A stretch of 64,000 nt of DNA from Euclidia mi (GCA_944739405.2 OX123200.2:5968761-6032760); one strand, 5' to 3'. Shown: positions 20,380-32,959, counted from the first letter of the stretch. A program made the numbers and translations. The notes: generated from the letters alone by a model not told the origin.

Positions 20380-22991
20380 GGTTGCGACCATGTAACATTG
20401 AGAACAAGGTAACTTGTTACCTCTGATAATTATGATGATGCAATAAAGGTAAGAAAATAGAAACGATGATTACGTTAGAAGCAAATGGGAAAGACCGTCG
20501 ACGCTGCTTCTAAATCTAACCAGATTGATATGCCAATAAGAATAATCTCAGTTAGCCTTAGGATTCTTTTAAATAAACCGATGGGCCCGGTGCGGAGAAC
20601 GGCTGTCTGCTTGGAATTAAAACGTTCACGCTATCCCTGATCCCCTCACCATTATTATAATAATATACTAGATTGTTTTTCGTGTGAGTGTGTGGCCAAC
20701 TCTAGTGTTGGAGTTTTCCAGACCGCCCGAAGGCCTCCGACATGGCCATGACATGGTAACGATAGCTTTACTTGCCCTCCGAAGCACGGTAGCGCTCAGA
20801 TGTAAATGCCACACTTAGTCACCCACCCAAGTGGCGACCTGTGCAAGCGTTGCTCAACTTTACCGATCTATTACGAACGACATGCTAAGTCTCGCGATGA
20901 GCGCTACATATCCTAAAACACTAATACATAGTCATCTGATCCCAATATAATCAGAATGTATACTATGCATTCTAATGATCTATTCACACACATCCGAGTC
21001 GTGCCTGGGATGTGACACAGCCTAGGCTGTGCTAAGACCTTGCATTGTCCCGTCAGCAGTCGTTTCTGTACACAGACGTCAGGGATGTGGCCAGACCGTG
21101 GACAGACGTTTCCCTCTGTAGGATATGCTGCCGTAGACATGATCTTTGATTGCCCCGGGCGCTCAATTGGATGCGTTATTACGCAATGATCTTTCATGGA
21201 CGTGTGCAGGGGGGTCAACAGAAAATGTGCAGTTGCTTTGCTACCTGTTCATGGTTAGCTTGGGATGGATGAAACGAAAATTATACGCATTTTATTAACG
21301 AGAAAAGTGTTTGAGCAATTTGTTCTCCGCGCGCAAAAATTGTGTACTTCAAGGCAACAAAGTACATACCTATTTTCTTTGCAGAGATATTCTAGAATAA
21401 CTATAGTTTTTACTTAGGGTATATAAATTTGTACCAACTTGTGAAACTGTCATAACATAGCTACTGAACAGGCACAATGTTGCTGTTCAATCTATATTTA
21501 TTTGATCTTATCTCAAAGCAAACATTTTGAGTAAAACACTCGAACAAAATAAAACATACAGATATGAGATTGAAAATAAGTCGTTCTTGCATTAAGAATC
21601 TAAGTTTCATTTTGTATTAAATTTATTAATTAATGTAGGTATTGAATCAAACCAAATTATTTCAATCGTTAATTTAATCAATTTACTCGTTCCCTTATTG
21701 TCAAATAATAATACAATAAGATAACTATTATTACGTTGTTAAAACCAGTATTTTGTTCATAGCATTCACTGCAAAAAACAGAAGCGCGCGACCCTAAAGT
21801 TAACCCTTGCATCGCAGTTGTGTTTTAAATCCATATTTCGTGCACGGATTCCTCGCCTTATTTGCATACGGGTTTGTTAATATAACCCCACATTTTTTCT
21901 ACTTACTCTACACTAACTAAGAAAAAATAATCAACTAAGGGTCGACTTTTTTCTTAAAATAAAAAAATATAGTTGTCATTGTAGTGAAAAAGTGAAAACG
22001 ATTTTTTTTTGTTTCAATCACATCTGCTCTTTTTTCTTGCTTTTTTATTGGTAACTCATTATGATTTGAGAGCATTCTATACTCTTCATATACTAATTTG
22101 CATATAAACAACTTTGTATTGTTGTAATTTTAATGGGTACATCTGCAATGGCGGCGATTTTTTTCGGCTAGAGACGTTTTGAGTAATTGGTTGACAATTG
22201 TTATTTCGTTTAATTCATTGGTATTGGATTATTTTTATTTAAATGTTCCGTGTTAATTGTGCAGCTCTGAGTTTAAAGACTTGTAGCAATCTGCTATAAA
22301 ATGAATGAAATTAATATTAATATTATCATCAGTCTGCTATAGTCTACTGTAGTATGTGGGCCCTCCTCTCACTTTTGTTACTTACTTAAAATAAAATAAA
22401 TAAAATATATTTTTACGGGAATATATTTTTTGAAATATATTTTTCATGTGTATCTGATATCTTCTGGTTAACGGGTTTGTTGGTTGTAAATTTTTGTGCA
22501 ATATCATGTTGCTCAGTCATCTATTTAATCTTATTTTAGCCCTGTTACGATTATTTACACATGAAATCTTGCTTGTCCTATGTTTAATTCGGCAATGTGA
22601 CATTGCGGTATTTGAGTATATTTATTGGGATAACTGTAAATTTAAATAAAAAACTCGTTTTATGAGATCTTCGAATCCCACCGACCAAATAATACGGACT
22701 TTCATTTCAATAAATTATACTTAAGTAATTATTTTCGTTTTACAAGGTGCCCAAAATATTAAAAATACATAAAATAATATTGTAATTTTTCATACTTTGT
22801 AGTTATTTATTACTTATTCAGTTACCTATAGTAAGATTTTTTATGAACAGAAATAAATAACTGTCGTTTGAGCAGAGAGGCTACTTATTAAAATTTTTGA
22901 TTCTAATAAAGTATATTATTAACGGCTAATATAAAAAATGAAACGCTTACTGGTTAAATAATGAAATAAGTTATAGTGTTCACCTAAGTTT
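20380..22991. other. no gene recognised
   Basis: Unassigned, very AT-rich after 21240. A GC-richer stretch about 20570-21215 holds an open 101-codon minus frame (21218-20913) with no recognisable motif; I do not call it a gene. Confidence 0.35.
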
Positions 22992-23004
22992 AATTTACGG
23001 TGAG

Positions 23005-23387
23005 ACTCATCATCCTCTTAGCGTTATCCCAGTTTCAACATACGGTCCGCTTACTAGTCTAACCGGATTTGGCTGAATATTAGCTTTTCCACAAAGCGAC
23101 TGCCTGTCTGACCTGTGCAACCCGAAGGGATAGCGATATTCCAAGTTTTAGACTAGTGTCAGTTTATTTAGAAGGCACTAACGCCCTGTAACGACTGTCA
23201 AAGATCTTCATGACAACCGGAACCGACGGCTTAACGTGGTCTCCGAGGCACGGGACTAGCGATAATTAACAAATCAATACACACGTAACGCCGAAAAGTC
23301 ATTGGTGCGAGCCGTGGATTCGAACCCGATACCCTCTGCATGGCAGTCTGTTGGTATCTCCACTAGGCTATCTCTGCCTCATATTGG
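23005..23387 (-). mobile_element. SINE1A copy, 13-bp target duplication
   Basis: The minus strand runs GGCAGAGATAGCCTAGTGGA (tRNA-like head), B box GGTTCGAATCC, GACTTTTCGGCG, then tail A (CGTGCCTCGGAGACCACG, ATGAAGATCTTTGACAGTCG) to ACGCTAAGAGGATGATGA. AATTTACGGTGAG occurs at 22992-23004 and 23388-23400. Confidence 0.85.
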
Positions 23388-23400
23388 AATTTACGGTGAG

Positions 23401-24094
23401 GCTAAATTAGAAAAATGTATGATTTAGTGTTGCCAATAGTAACTAATAATCTTTAGGCATTTTTTGTGCGACCGTGTAAAATAAAGTGCTTGACAATTGC
23501 GTGTCATTAATAAGTAATTGATGCTGTTATTTAAGTTGTTGTTCAGTTGTCAGATCAAAATGTGAATGAATGTGTGACGTTGGTAACCACTTCTCATACA
23601 TGTTGAAAGGGAGTAGTGAGCAAGACGCGACACTTGAAATGTTCTAATTAGAAACTCCATCAGTCTTCTGAACAGGCAATCAAGTCAGTGCAAATTCAGG
23701 CATAATAAAGTTGGATAAAGACGAATGTCAACTATTAAAAAAAAAACTGATACCAGTTCTAATTTTGAAATTCGTCTAATGTGTTCAGAAATAAGCCCTC
23801 ACTTCTAACAAGTGGGATCTATTGATAGCTTTCTTAGAATGAATTACATTCAAGCCACAGGTGGCCTAACAATTTGCAAAAAATACAGGGAAATTATGTT
23901 TTGTTTGTTGATACAGATGGTTTTACATATTTCCTATGCATGTTTTCTAGGTAGGTAAATAGGTAGGGACTGCTAAGAAAATAAATCTCAAGAGAAATGA
24001 TATTGATTTCAAAACGAACGTGAATAACTCAGAGGTTAAGGCCGTCGTAAATATAAATGACACATGCAAAGCCACAGAGTTAAGATATTTTTTT
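23401..24094. other. no gene recognised
   Basis: Unassigned AT-rich DNA. Confidence 0.35.
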
Positions 24095-24443
24095 TATTTT
24101 TTTATTTAGCCTGTCTGTGTGTCCCACTGCTGGGCAAAGGCCTCTCCCTTGGACCGCCATGCATCCCTGTCTCGTGTTAAGTTCGTCCAGTCGCTGTAAA
24201 ATGCATCCAGGTCATCCCGCCATCTTCGTTTGGGTCTTCCACGTCGTCGCCGACTGTCATGAGGCACCCAAGTGGTAGCTAGATAGGCCCATCTTTCTGG
24301 GTGCATACGACAAACGTGTCCGGCCCAGTCCCACTTCCCAGTCAAGCAGATTTTAATCCGACGTCAGCTATGCGTGTTTTGGAACGTAGCAAAGTGTTAC
24401 GAACATGGTCTGTTCTTTTTACACCAAGAATGCTACGCTCCAT
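24095..24443 (-). pseudogene. non-LTR retrotransposon C-terminal fragment
   Basis: The minus frame 24345-24106 reads WDWAGHVCRMHPERWAYLAT, then RRRRGRPKRRWRDDLDAF and RDAWRSKGEAFAQQWD. This is a widespread non-LTR polyprotein tail in Lepidoptera, distinct from the (TATG)n and RTE families. Further 5' text (ERSILGVKRTDHVRNT) extends to about 24443 past one frameshift or stop. Confidence 0.75.
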
Positions 24444-24449
24444 CGTGAA

Positions 24450-24520
24450 TATAAATAATAATATTCTACCACACACACAACATCTAGTCCCAAACTAGCA
24501 GAGCTTGTACTATGGGTACT
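24450..24520 (-). repeat. SINE3 3' fragment
   Basis: ATAATATTCTACCACACACA, CTAGTCCCAAACTAGCAGAG and CTTGTACTATGGGTAC are the SINE3 3' end on the minus strand. Confidence 0.65.
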
Positions 24521-24524
24521 ACAT

Positions 24525-24660
24525 ACCTACATACATGCATAGACTCGTGCCTGTTTCCCGAAGGGTTAAACACTACTGAACGCCATTTGTAAAGATCCTG
24601 ACATATATCTCTTGGTTCATTCACTCCCATCAAGTTTCAAATGCATGCTCTTCTGTTTAC
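24525..24660 (-). pseudogene. non-LTR 3' fragment ((TATG)n family)
   Basis: CATACATGCATAGACTCGTG to ATGCATGCTCTTCTGTTTA matches 4357-4487. Confidence 0.6.
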
Positions 24661-25990
24661 TATGGATACTACACTACAATAGAAAACATACATACATATA
24701 TAACGTTACAAATGACGACAAATAAAATAACCCAGCCTTTTGTACCAAAAGAGTAACATAACAATCAACCGCCACCAAATAAATCATCTCACAAACAAGG
24801 TTCGAACATAAAATTATGCAAGACAAAATTACAAGAACACTTACAAGCGTACGCGTCTAATTTAGTTGATACTAAGGCCTTGTTCTAACGCCACGTATGC
24901 CGCATTAACAACCATTACTACCAAAGATATTAAAGGTATTACAATTATGGTGGTGATACACCTGATCATTCACTCGTAACAGAATAGCGAACGAACTGAA
25001 CAAAGAACATTGCTACGAACATTTTTACGAGCTCTCTAGAGACCACTCTAATCAGCAAAAACATCAAAGCAAATTTACGGTCAATTCGCTAGAATGCTCG
25101 CCAGAACGTTCGTAAGAATGCTCGTTACAGGTGAATGCTCAAATGTATCAACACCATTAAAAAACTGGTTATGGCCAGTTATAACTGGTTTCGCTGCCCA
25201 TCAACTTTTTCAAATTTAGAGAACACTTAGATTAAGAATTGGACGTTGGGACCGGTCCCGCCGTTTACAGGTTAGCGTTGATGGAATAACTTTCAAATTT
25301 ATTTATACAAATATTAAGGAGGAATGATTTATATGTTTGTATCGAATAAACTCAAAAACTACTAGATCGATTTTGAAAATATTTTCGTCAGTAGAATACT
25401 ATATTTTCCTAGAGTAATATGGGTTATATATAATGTCCCCATGAAAATGGTTCAAGTCGCAATTTTAAAATAATACTACATTTTGCGCTATCGCGAGAAA
25501 ACGAAGCCGAAGTGTTATTCTGCAGTCTAAGCTATATTCCTGCAAAGCTGTATCACAACCCGTTCAGGAATTTTTACGTAGGCGAGATCTGTCTTTCGTG
25601 ATTTTCGCATTCATTATAGTTTAGAATATTATAAATTTTATAGGTTTCATTTTGTAACTATTAATGAAATTTTTACACTAATATAATATGTAGGTTGTAA
25701 ACGTTGTTGTGTTCTAATGTAATAAAAATATAATTTGCAATTTAAATTATTTTATTAAAATTGGAACAAATAATTGATTTGGAATTTAATTAATTATAAT
25801 TTTACTACGCTTAATTTAGTTCACAATGATTAGCGTCGCTAGTTTTATATCCCGAGCCATTTAGGGCCAAAAATATTCTATTAAGTATATCCTCTAAATA
25901 ACTTTTAGTGACAACAAATATTTTTTCATCGAGGAATCGATCGCAACTCCATTAAAACTTGCACTATAGTAATAATAATAATATTCTACC
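24661..25990. other. no gene recognised
   Basis: Unassigned. About 25315-25560 has the phrase AATAAACTCAAAAACTACTA typical of lepidopteran REP7-like repeats. Too diverged to delimit. Confidence 0.3.
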
Positions 25991-25997
25991 ACATTCA

Positions 25998-26088
25998 CAC
26001 AACACCACTATACCCCCTGATAGTCTTGTGGTTAGTGACCCTGACAGCTAAGGCGACGGCTGTTCGATTCCTACCTAGGGCAAAGAGC
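25998..26088 (+). repeat. tRNA-like SINE head
   Basis: ATAGTCTTGTGGTTAGTGAC and GCTGTTCGATTCCTACC look like degraded A and B boxes of a tRNA-derived SINE. Truncated by MITE10. Confidence 0.5.
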
Positions 26089-26091
26089 TCC

Positions 26092-26369
26092 GATATTTAC
26101 ATAGAGGCGCATTGCCTATGGGCGTTCTGAAGACAAACTTTCTGTGACCCAAATTGCCGCTTGGCGGCATGGCAGACGCGCTGCGACAGCTGTCTCTACG
26201 AGAGCAGAGAGGCGAAAGTTCCTCCTGTGTATCTTAACTACGAGAGCAAGAGAGACGGAGATTGACGGCAGCGCCGCCAACGGCGCTAACTACGAACTAA
26301 ACTGGAGACAGTCTCTACTTGGAATCGGCACACGTAATCCTTAAGAACTGCGCTTCTATGTAAATCTGT
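26092..26369. mobile_element. MITE10 copy 1
   Basis: Ends GATATTTACATAGAGGCGCA and TGCGCTTCTATGTAAATC are inverted repeats. The interior has palindromic GCCGCTTGGCGGC and a repeated CTACGAGAGCAAGAGAGACG-type block. Second copy at 32356. Non-coding. Confidence 0.7.
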
Positions 26370-26885
26370 ATTCATTCCCTAGGATAAATCTTCGTGAGAT
26401 GAGCCCAACTATTCTACCCCCAGGCCCGTCAATAGTAAAGAAAGGTTGGTACCTAAAAGTACTTACCTTCAAGTCGGTCACAAAGGAGAAAGCAGTACTG
26501 AGATTAACACACCCACACCAAACTATGACAAGCCAGTAGGCGAACCGCTATAATTTAAAATTCAAATCAAATTGAAACAATTTATTCAGAAGCTCTCTTA
26601 TACATGTATAAATTTAAATACATATAACTTTATGATAATTAATATATATGACATGTAAAAAAATTGGTGTGATAAAATTAAATTGCAACAAGCTATCAAG
26701 GCGTCGGCGTCGTCGGGTATAATAGGTATACGCAAAAATTTGAAGTCAGCCTTTTTCGGCTTAAGATTGTAATCTTATAGGAATCTAGAGCCAGGTGTTG
26801 TTTTAATTGTTAATTTATAAGCTTATTATATTTTTATAACATACCTACTTGAAGGCACCCGCGGTGTCCTTAGATAGATAAAAAA

Positions 26886-27376
26886 TTGAGCAAGTGCGAG
26901 TCGGACTCGCGCACGAAGGGTTCCGTACCAACATCTATAAAAGAAAATCACGTTTGTATGTATACTTAAATATTTTTTTAGTTTCTACCTGTTTATTCAG
27001 ATCGAGTAACAAATTGCTTAAAAATTACGTTTGTTGTATGGAAGCCCCTTCATTATTAACATGTTTTAAATGTAATTATTTATTTTGAAACGTAATATAC
27101 ATCCACATATTCTGTAAAAAATTAAAGCGTCTACGTTGTAGCGTTAGTAACTTTGAGCAAATACGAAAAAAGACACGTTTATTGTATGGGACCCCGCCCT
27201 TAATATTTTCATATTTTTTATTTTTGTATTTGTTGTTATAGCGGCAACCAAAATACATAATTTTAGCTTTCTAGCTATCACGGTTTATGAGATACAGCCT
27301 GGTGACAGACAGACAGACAGACAGCGGAGCCTTAGTAATAGATTCCCGTTTTTTACCTTTTAGGTACGGAACCCTA
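26886..27376 (+). repeat. REP8 copy 2
   Basis: Same order of blocks as 9411-9942: AAGTGCGAGTCGGACTCG, AGGGTTCCGTACCA, a (GACA)n tract near 27306, TAGGTACGGAACCCT. Confidence 0.75.
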
Positions 27377-27411
27377 CAAACAGTGAACATACAGGATTAT
27401 ATTAACTAGAA

Positions 27412-27480
27412 AAAGCAGACGATAGCTTAGTGGAGTTATCAACAGACTGCGACGCGGAGGGTTCAAACCCGCGGCGTGAA
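27412..27480 (+). repeat. SINE1 head fragment
   Basis: AGACGATAGCTTAGTGGAGT and GGGTTCAAACCCGCGGCG, interrupted by SINE2 sequence immediately downstream. Confidence 0.55.
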
Positions 27481-27486
27481 TAATAT

Positions 27487-27628
27487 TTATAGTCTGACGC
27501 CTGTATCCCCGAAGGGGTAGGCAGAGGAGTAAATATTACACCCACATTTCGCCATGAATTTTTAGTCCCCACGTAATAGGGGGCGAGGCTGTTGCCGTTA
27601 CAGGGCACATCACCAGACTCCGGGCTGC
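27487..27628 (-). mobile_element. SINE2 body fragment
   Basis: TGTATCCCCGAAGGGGTAGG, TTTCGCCATGAATTTTTAGT, AGGGCACATCACCAGACTCC: the SINE2 body without its head. Confidence 0.7.
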
Positions 27629-27746
27629 TACTGAGTTCGAAGCGTTATATGCGATTAAATTTCTATGTGAAGATGCATGGATTATCATGAAGATCTTTGA
27701 CAGTTGTTATGGAGAGTTAGTACTCAATACTCTGTAGTGTATTGGC

Positions 27747-28137
27747 ATCAGGCAGCGATAGCCTAGTAGAGATACCAACAGACTGCCATGCAGAGGGTAT
27801 CGGGTTCGAATCCACGGTGCGCACCAATGACTTTTCGAAATAAAGTGCGTATTAAATTGTTAATTGTCGAATGCCGCCCGTGCCTCGGAGAGCACGTTAA
27901 GCCGTCGGTCCCGGCTGTCATGAAGATCTTTGACAGTCGTTACGGGGAGTCAGTACCCTCAAATAAACTGGTCTAAACCATGGAATATCGCTATCCCTTT
28001 GGGTTGCGGAGGTCAGACGGCAGTTGCTATGTAGAAAAGCTGATATTCTGTCATATCTGGTTGGACGAGTAAGCGGACCCCAGGCTTCAAGGCATGTAAG
28101 TCTTGGATGCAACCTGGTTGACGCTAGGACGATGATG
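27747..28137 (+). mobile_element. SINE1A copy, 18-bp target duplication
   Basis: Full element from GGCAGCGATAGCCTAGTAGA to GCTAGGACGATGATG. The duplication ACTCTGTAGTGTATTGGC is perfect at 27729-27746 and 28138-28155, the longest in the window. Confidence 0.9.
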
Positions 28138-28155
28138 ACTCTGTAGTGTATTGGC

Positions 28156-29390
28156 TGATCTAAGCCTTGGAATATTTATATATCTATCCCTTTGGATAGC
28201 GCTCACAATAACCGACATACACGCGAGTAACGCCTCGGCCAGAATCTAGTATTTTTATTAACCCGCTTGCACTGGGACCCCATCCCAACATTCGCTTGAC
28301 AAGATTTACTATCTAAGATGAGGAAACTTCACGAATTAACTTTAATTTATTTATACGATACTCACCGACAATATTTTTTTTTACAATTTATTGTTATTGA
28401 AATACGCTTTCGATGCTAGAGTTCGTTTAGTTTTTCTTTATTTTTTTTCTTATTTCAAATGGTTAATAATTATAGGTGCGGGTCATGAGATGATTAGAGA
28501 AAAAAGGCGCGCGTTGTTTCGAAGTTCCGAGTTATAATGCGCTTGGGTCTGAGTAGGGCTGTCGAGTTTCTGGTTTTGAAACTAAGTCGAAGAGTTTACA
28601 GGACGATGTATGTTTTATGTCTGTCTGTCACTGTAACACAGATATTAGACAGAATATGGTGGCGTGACAGAATGTGGTGACAGAAAGTTTAGATCACAAT
28701 TACAATAACGTTAGGATGACAATGTTGTGACCTGTAGCGAAGCCTTATTGGAAAAGTTCGAAGTAGTTGGGCCTAAAATGGTAGGATGATTCATCTAAAA
28801 TCAAAAACATTATTATTTCATTTGATTTCAGTACCCATTATTCTTTAAGGTAGAACCACTTCTTACAAAAATCTAATAAGAATGCTCAATTTTCAAAACC
28901 TCAAAACAAACAACCGGTAACAATGAACATACGCTACATGTTTTGCTCAGCATTAGAAGACGGAGTAGGTATAAAAATATTTTGATGAGACCTTTTTAAT
29001 TACAAAAAATATAAATGACAGCCCTAATTATCAGCAAACTCATCTAGCCAAGGGTGTATCGTGAACAGCGAAGGGTTAAATCAAAATTATGAAATTCGTC
29101 ACTCATGAACTTTGGGCTGCTAAATTATACGATATTACAATTTATTAAGTGTTGGTCATAATCATAATTTTTAACATATCTTGTGATGATTAATCAGGTT
29201 CGTTTTTAGATTGGTCATCGTATATATTATGATATTAATGTGTGTAAAATAACGAAAAAAAAATTTGTACTTAATTCGCAATATAAATCAATGATAGCAT
29301 TTTTTTTTTAATTTGACACAATTGCTATTTATTAATTTAGAGAATAAGATTAAATCTTGTTTTCCGGGGTACTTTCTAACCTAATTTCCG
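28156..29390. other. no gene recognised
   Basis: Unassigned AT-rich DNA, ending in a short tandem duplication TTTCCGGGGTACTTTCTAA (about 29359-29402). Confidence 0.3.
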
Positions 29391-29542
29391 GGGTACTTTC
29401 TAATCGGGATACTTAAACTCCAAACAGCAATTTGTGAATAACATAATATTTTGTCCCACGTGGGGATCGAACCCACAATACCTACTTGCTGCAGTATTAA
29501 GCAGCGAGGTGACCGCTAAAACCACTACATTCTCTTCGGTCA
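29391..29542 (-). mobile_element. SINE4 copy, degraded
   Basis: The minus strand has TGTAGTGGTTTTAGCGGTCA and GGGTTCGATCCCCACGTGGG, the SINE4 head, then TCACAAATTGCTGTTTGGAG. Confidence 0.6.
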
Positions 29543-29609
29543 ATTTTTTTTATTAAATATCATCAATTTAGCTATTTACGCAAGTCTGCACTGAAAAATC
29601 TATTCTAAT

Positions 29610-29816
29610 GAATAAACCTGAAGAGTTTGTTTGTTTGTTTGGTTGAACGCGCTAATCTCAGGAACTACTGGTCCGGTTTGAAAAATTATTTCAGTGTTAG
29701 ATAGCCCATATATCGAGGAAGGCTATAAGCTATATAACAACACGCTATGAGCGACGTGAGCAGAGCAGTAGCCTTAAATAACGCGGGTGAAGCCGCGGGC
29801 ATCGTCTAGTCTCAAA
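29610..29816 (-). repeat. REP7-related copy
   Basis: The minus strand reads ACTAGACGATGCCCGCGGCT, GTTATATAGCTTATAGCC and ends GTTTGTTTGG-rich. Same subfamily as 52592-52790. Confidence 0.65.
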
Positions 29817-30013
29817 ATAAAACGACCAGTAGGTACGTGGTGTTACTAATCTATAAGATATATCGATATCATTTATTGACTATATCGAGTAATAAAAACA
29901 ATGAATTCGTTTTAACATGCCAATATATCATAATTTAGATGAAACAAAACTTATGAGTAGGTTTTAATGTCAGCAAGTTGAAATATATCGAAATTAAACT
30001 ACCTACTACTAAA

Positions 30014-30330
30014 GGCCGCGATAGCCTACGGCTTGTATTGTTGACTTTTCATAGTTTTGTGCGTATTCATCATGCCTTTAACAGTCCACTGCTGGACTAG
30101 GCCTCTCCTTTGAAAGGAGGAATTAGCCTACTATACCACGCTGGCCAAACGGGTTGGTATAGGGTTTGTATCAAGTTTTCCTTCTCTTACAGTGTTGATC
30201 TCTGCATAATATGCTCCCTCTGTCGGCTCTTACGACACCCATGGGATGATATGGGGTGGTGACAATCCGTATTCTTGATCCGTCACCACACGGACAGTGT
30301 GTATTAAACTATTAATTATATTATTACTTG
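30014..30330 (+). repeat. degraded SINE1 head split by SINE5
   Basis: GGCCGCGATAGCCTACGG and GACTTTTCATAGTTTTGTGC lie before, and GTATTAAACTATTAATTAT after, a SINE5 insertion. Confidence 0.5.
30069..30298 (-). mobile_element. SINE5 copy nested in a SINE1 head
   Basis: Full SINE5 layout on the minus strand. GTGCGTATT (left) and GTGTGTATT (right) are a probable target duplication with one mismatch. Confidence 0.75.
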
Positions 30331-30536
30331 CAAAACGGTGACGGGAACGCATCGTAAGGAACGTAAGGAACCTGCACGTGGTCTTTTCTCTTTCTCGAAG
30401 ATATTATGTAAAGTCGGCGTAAGTTCGGCGTAGTGGACTGTGAACTGTGGACTGTGGCCTTCTAGCACCTAGTAATAAGAGAGTTGGCCTGTGGCCTACA
30501 AAACGAAAGTTTATAAACATTGCTGATATTGTTATT

Positions 30537-30797
30537 TTTTTTTATTTATTTATAGTCTCACGCCTGTATCCTCGAAGGGGTAGGCAGAGGTGTATCTAAT
30601 ATTACACCCACATTTCGCCATGAATGTTTAAGTACGTAATAGAGAGCGAGCCTTGGATTGCCGTTACCATTCACATCGCCAAACTCCGTACTGCTACTGA
30701 GGATTCGGAAAAACCCAGTAACACTTTTGCCCTACCCGGAAATCGAACCCGGGACCTCCGATCAGCAGTCGCATACGCTATCCACTGGACCATGGGT
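30537..30797 (-). mobile_element. SINE2b copy
   Basis: The minus strand starts with head b (GGTCCAGTGGATAGCGTATG, B box GGTTCGATTTCC) and continues into the SINE2 body. Probable 12-bp duplication GAT[A/G]TTGTTATT at 30525-30536 and 30798-30809. Confidence 0.8.
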
Positions 30798-30905
30798 GAT
30801 GTTGTTATTATAACAGATGAAATAGGTTTGCTGTAAAGCATTTAATATTCGTACGGTCCGTGACATGTAGCTAATCTACTAAAATAAGGACTACAATAAA
30901 TAATA

Positions 30906-31180
30906 CATACATACATACATACATATCGTCACGCCTTTTATCCCCGAAGAGGTAGGCAGAGGTGTATTTCTACACCCACTTTTCGCCAGATATACTTTAG
31001 TCCCACGTAATAAGGGGCGAGCCTATTGCCGTACCGGGCACATTTCCAGACTCCGTGCTGCTACTGAGAATTTCGTGACAGAAAAACCCAATAACAATGC
31101 CCGACCCAGGAATCGAACCCGGGACCTCCCGATCCCACGCGCACATTTATGCCGCGAGACCAACGAGGCAGACGTTTAGG
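30906..31180 (-). mobile_element. SINE2a copy
   Basis: The minus strand begins CCTCGTTGGTCTCGCGGCAT (head a), B box GGTTCGATTCCTGG, and runs into the same body as SINE2b 100 bp away, ending next to a (CATA)n tract. Confidence 0.75.
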
Positions 31181-31187
31181 GTTTGAT

Positions 31188-31313
31188 GTCGAGTTTTCCG
31201 TCTCTACGCAAAGATGGTATTTGCATCGTGTTATCCCTTAGTCGCCTCTTACGACACCCACGGGAAGATATGGGGTAGTGACACTTGTATTCTATGCCGT
31301 CAACCACACGGCA
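31188..31313 (-). repeat. SINE5-related fragment
   Basis: GCCTCTTACGACACCCACGG and GATATGGGGTAGTGACACTT match the middle of SINE5. The tail is absent. Confidence 0.6.
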
Positions 31314-31374
31314 AATAATACCTATCTACGAATTATTTATCGATGATTATTTTTTGCTAATATATTACTATTAA

Positions 31375-32078
31375 GCAGCGATAGCCGAGTGGTGAGACCG
31401 ACAGACTGCTACGCAGAGGGTCTCGGGTTCAAATCCACGGCACGCACCAATAACTTTTCGGAGTTAAGTGCGTATTAAATTGTTAATTATCGCTTGCTTA
31501 TCGGTGAAGGAAAACATCGTGAGGAAACCTGCGTGTCTGAGAATTCTCCATGATGTTCTCGAAAGACATGTGAAGTCTAACCCGCACTTGGCCAGCGTGG
31601 TGGACTATGGCCTTACCCTTCTCGTAGTGAGAAGAGGCCCGTGCCCAGCAGTGGGACAGTATAAAGTCTTCTTCTTTCTCTTAGCGTTATCCCAGTTTCA
31701 ATCTGGGGTCCGCTTACTAGTCTAACTGGATTTGCCTGAATATTAGCTTTTCCACAGAGCGACTGCCTGTCTGACCTCCGCAACCCGAAGGGATAGCGAT
31801 ATTCCATGGTTTAGACTAGCGTCAGTTTAATTAGAAGGTACTGACGCCCTGTAACGATTGTCAAAGATCTTCATGACAACCGGGACCGACGGCTTAACGT
31901 GCTCTCCGAGGCACGGGACAAGCGATAATTAACAATTCAATACGCACATAACTCCGAAAAGTCATTGGTGCGCGCCGTGGATTCGAACCCGATACCCTCT
32001 GCATGGCAGTCTGTTGGTATCTCCACTAGGCTATCGCTGCCTGCCTGTATGGGACAGTATAAAGTGCTGATGATTAAT
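31375..32078 (+). mobile_element. SINE1B copy, split by SINE1A
   Basis: Head AGCAGCGATAGCCGAGTGGT and tail B (CGTGAGGAAACCTGCGTGTC, GAAGAGGCCCGTGCCCAGCA) run to 31667. The last bases, GCTGATGATT, resume at 32066 after the insertion. Confidence 0.85.
31668..32049 (-). mobile_element. SINE1A nested in SINE1B, 16-bp duplication
   Basis: A full SINE1A in reverse orientation. TGGGACAGTATAAAGT is perfect at 31652-31667 and 32050-32065 and derives from the host SINE tail. Confidence 0.9.
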
Positions 32079-32355
32079 ATATTACTAATCTCAAACTGGT
32101 GCACAAAATTCAAGAACATTATTGCCTGACTGATTATCGATATTTTCATCTTTTTTGGCACTTGAATGAATCGAATTTAGGTTTTTGATCTGTTAAAAGG
32201 CAGACGTGTACAATGTACATCAATGTATGATTTTGAGTTGCTATTGACCCGCTGTCATATCTGAACAGCTCAGAATAAAGCAAATGACAGACCGAGTTAT
32301 TTAAAGTAGGTATTCCAGATTCCAGGTTGACGTCACTTAAGCTGCGACAACAAGC

Positions 32356-32647
32356 TCAGATATTTACATAGAGGTGCATTTCTTATAGGCACTCTGTAGA
32401 TAAACTTTCTGTGACCCAAATTGCCGCTTGGCGGCGTGGCAGTCGCGCTTTGACAGCTGTCTCTACGAGTGCAAGAGAGACGAACGTTCTTCCTGTGTAT
32501 GTTAACTACGAGAGCAAGAGAGACGGAGAACGACGCCAGCGCCGCCAACGGCGCTAGTGTAGTTCGTAACTACACTGGCGACAGTCGCCACTTGGAATCG
32601 GCACACGAAATCCTTCAGAAATGCGCTTCTATGTAAATCTGTATTCA
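32356..32647. mobile_element. MITE10 copy 2
   Basis: Same ends and interior as 26092-26369. Its right end lies about 40 bp from the Tc1 copy A insertion. Confidence 0.7.
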
Positions 32648-32959
32648 GTGACTGCGATTAAACCATTCTAAAATCAGTAGCATAGCATATACACACATCA
32701 ACAAAGTCAAGGGATATTTTATATTTCATCAAATATCTAAAAATCTATGAAGAATTTTCTGATACAGTAAATAGAAGAATCATAGATTATTTTAAGGTCT
32801 TTAATAAAAATAAAAAACATTTCGTGTATTTTTTTGTTTTAAATAAAAAAAATAATTTTTTTAATCATCATGGAAAATTAGTATGATAACAACAAACATT
32901 TCTTCTTAAAAAACTATTAATTTTAATAAAAATGGAAAAAATCTTGTAAAATCTAATCA

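Noticed and set aside
20913..21218. 101-codon minus-strand frame
   Set aside because: No recognisable domain, no neighbouring support, and composition like noncoding DNA.
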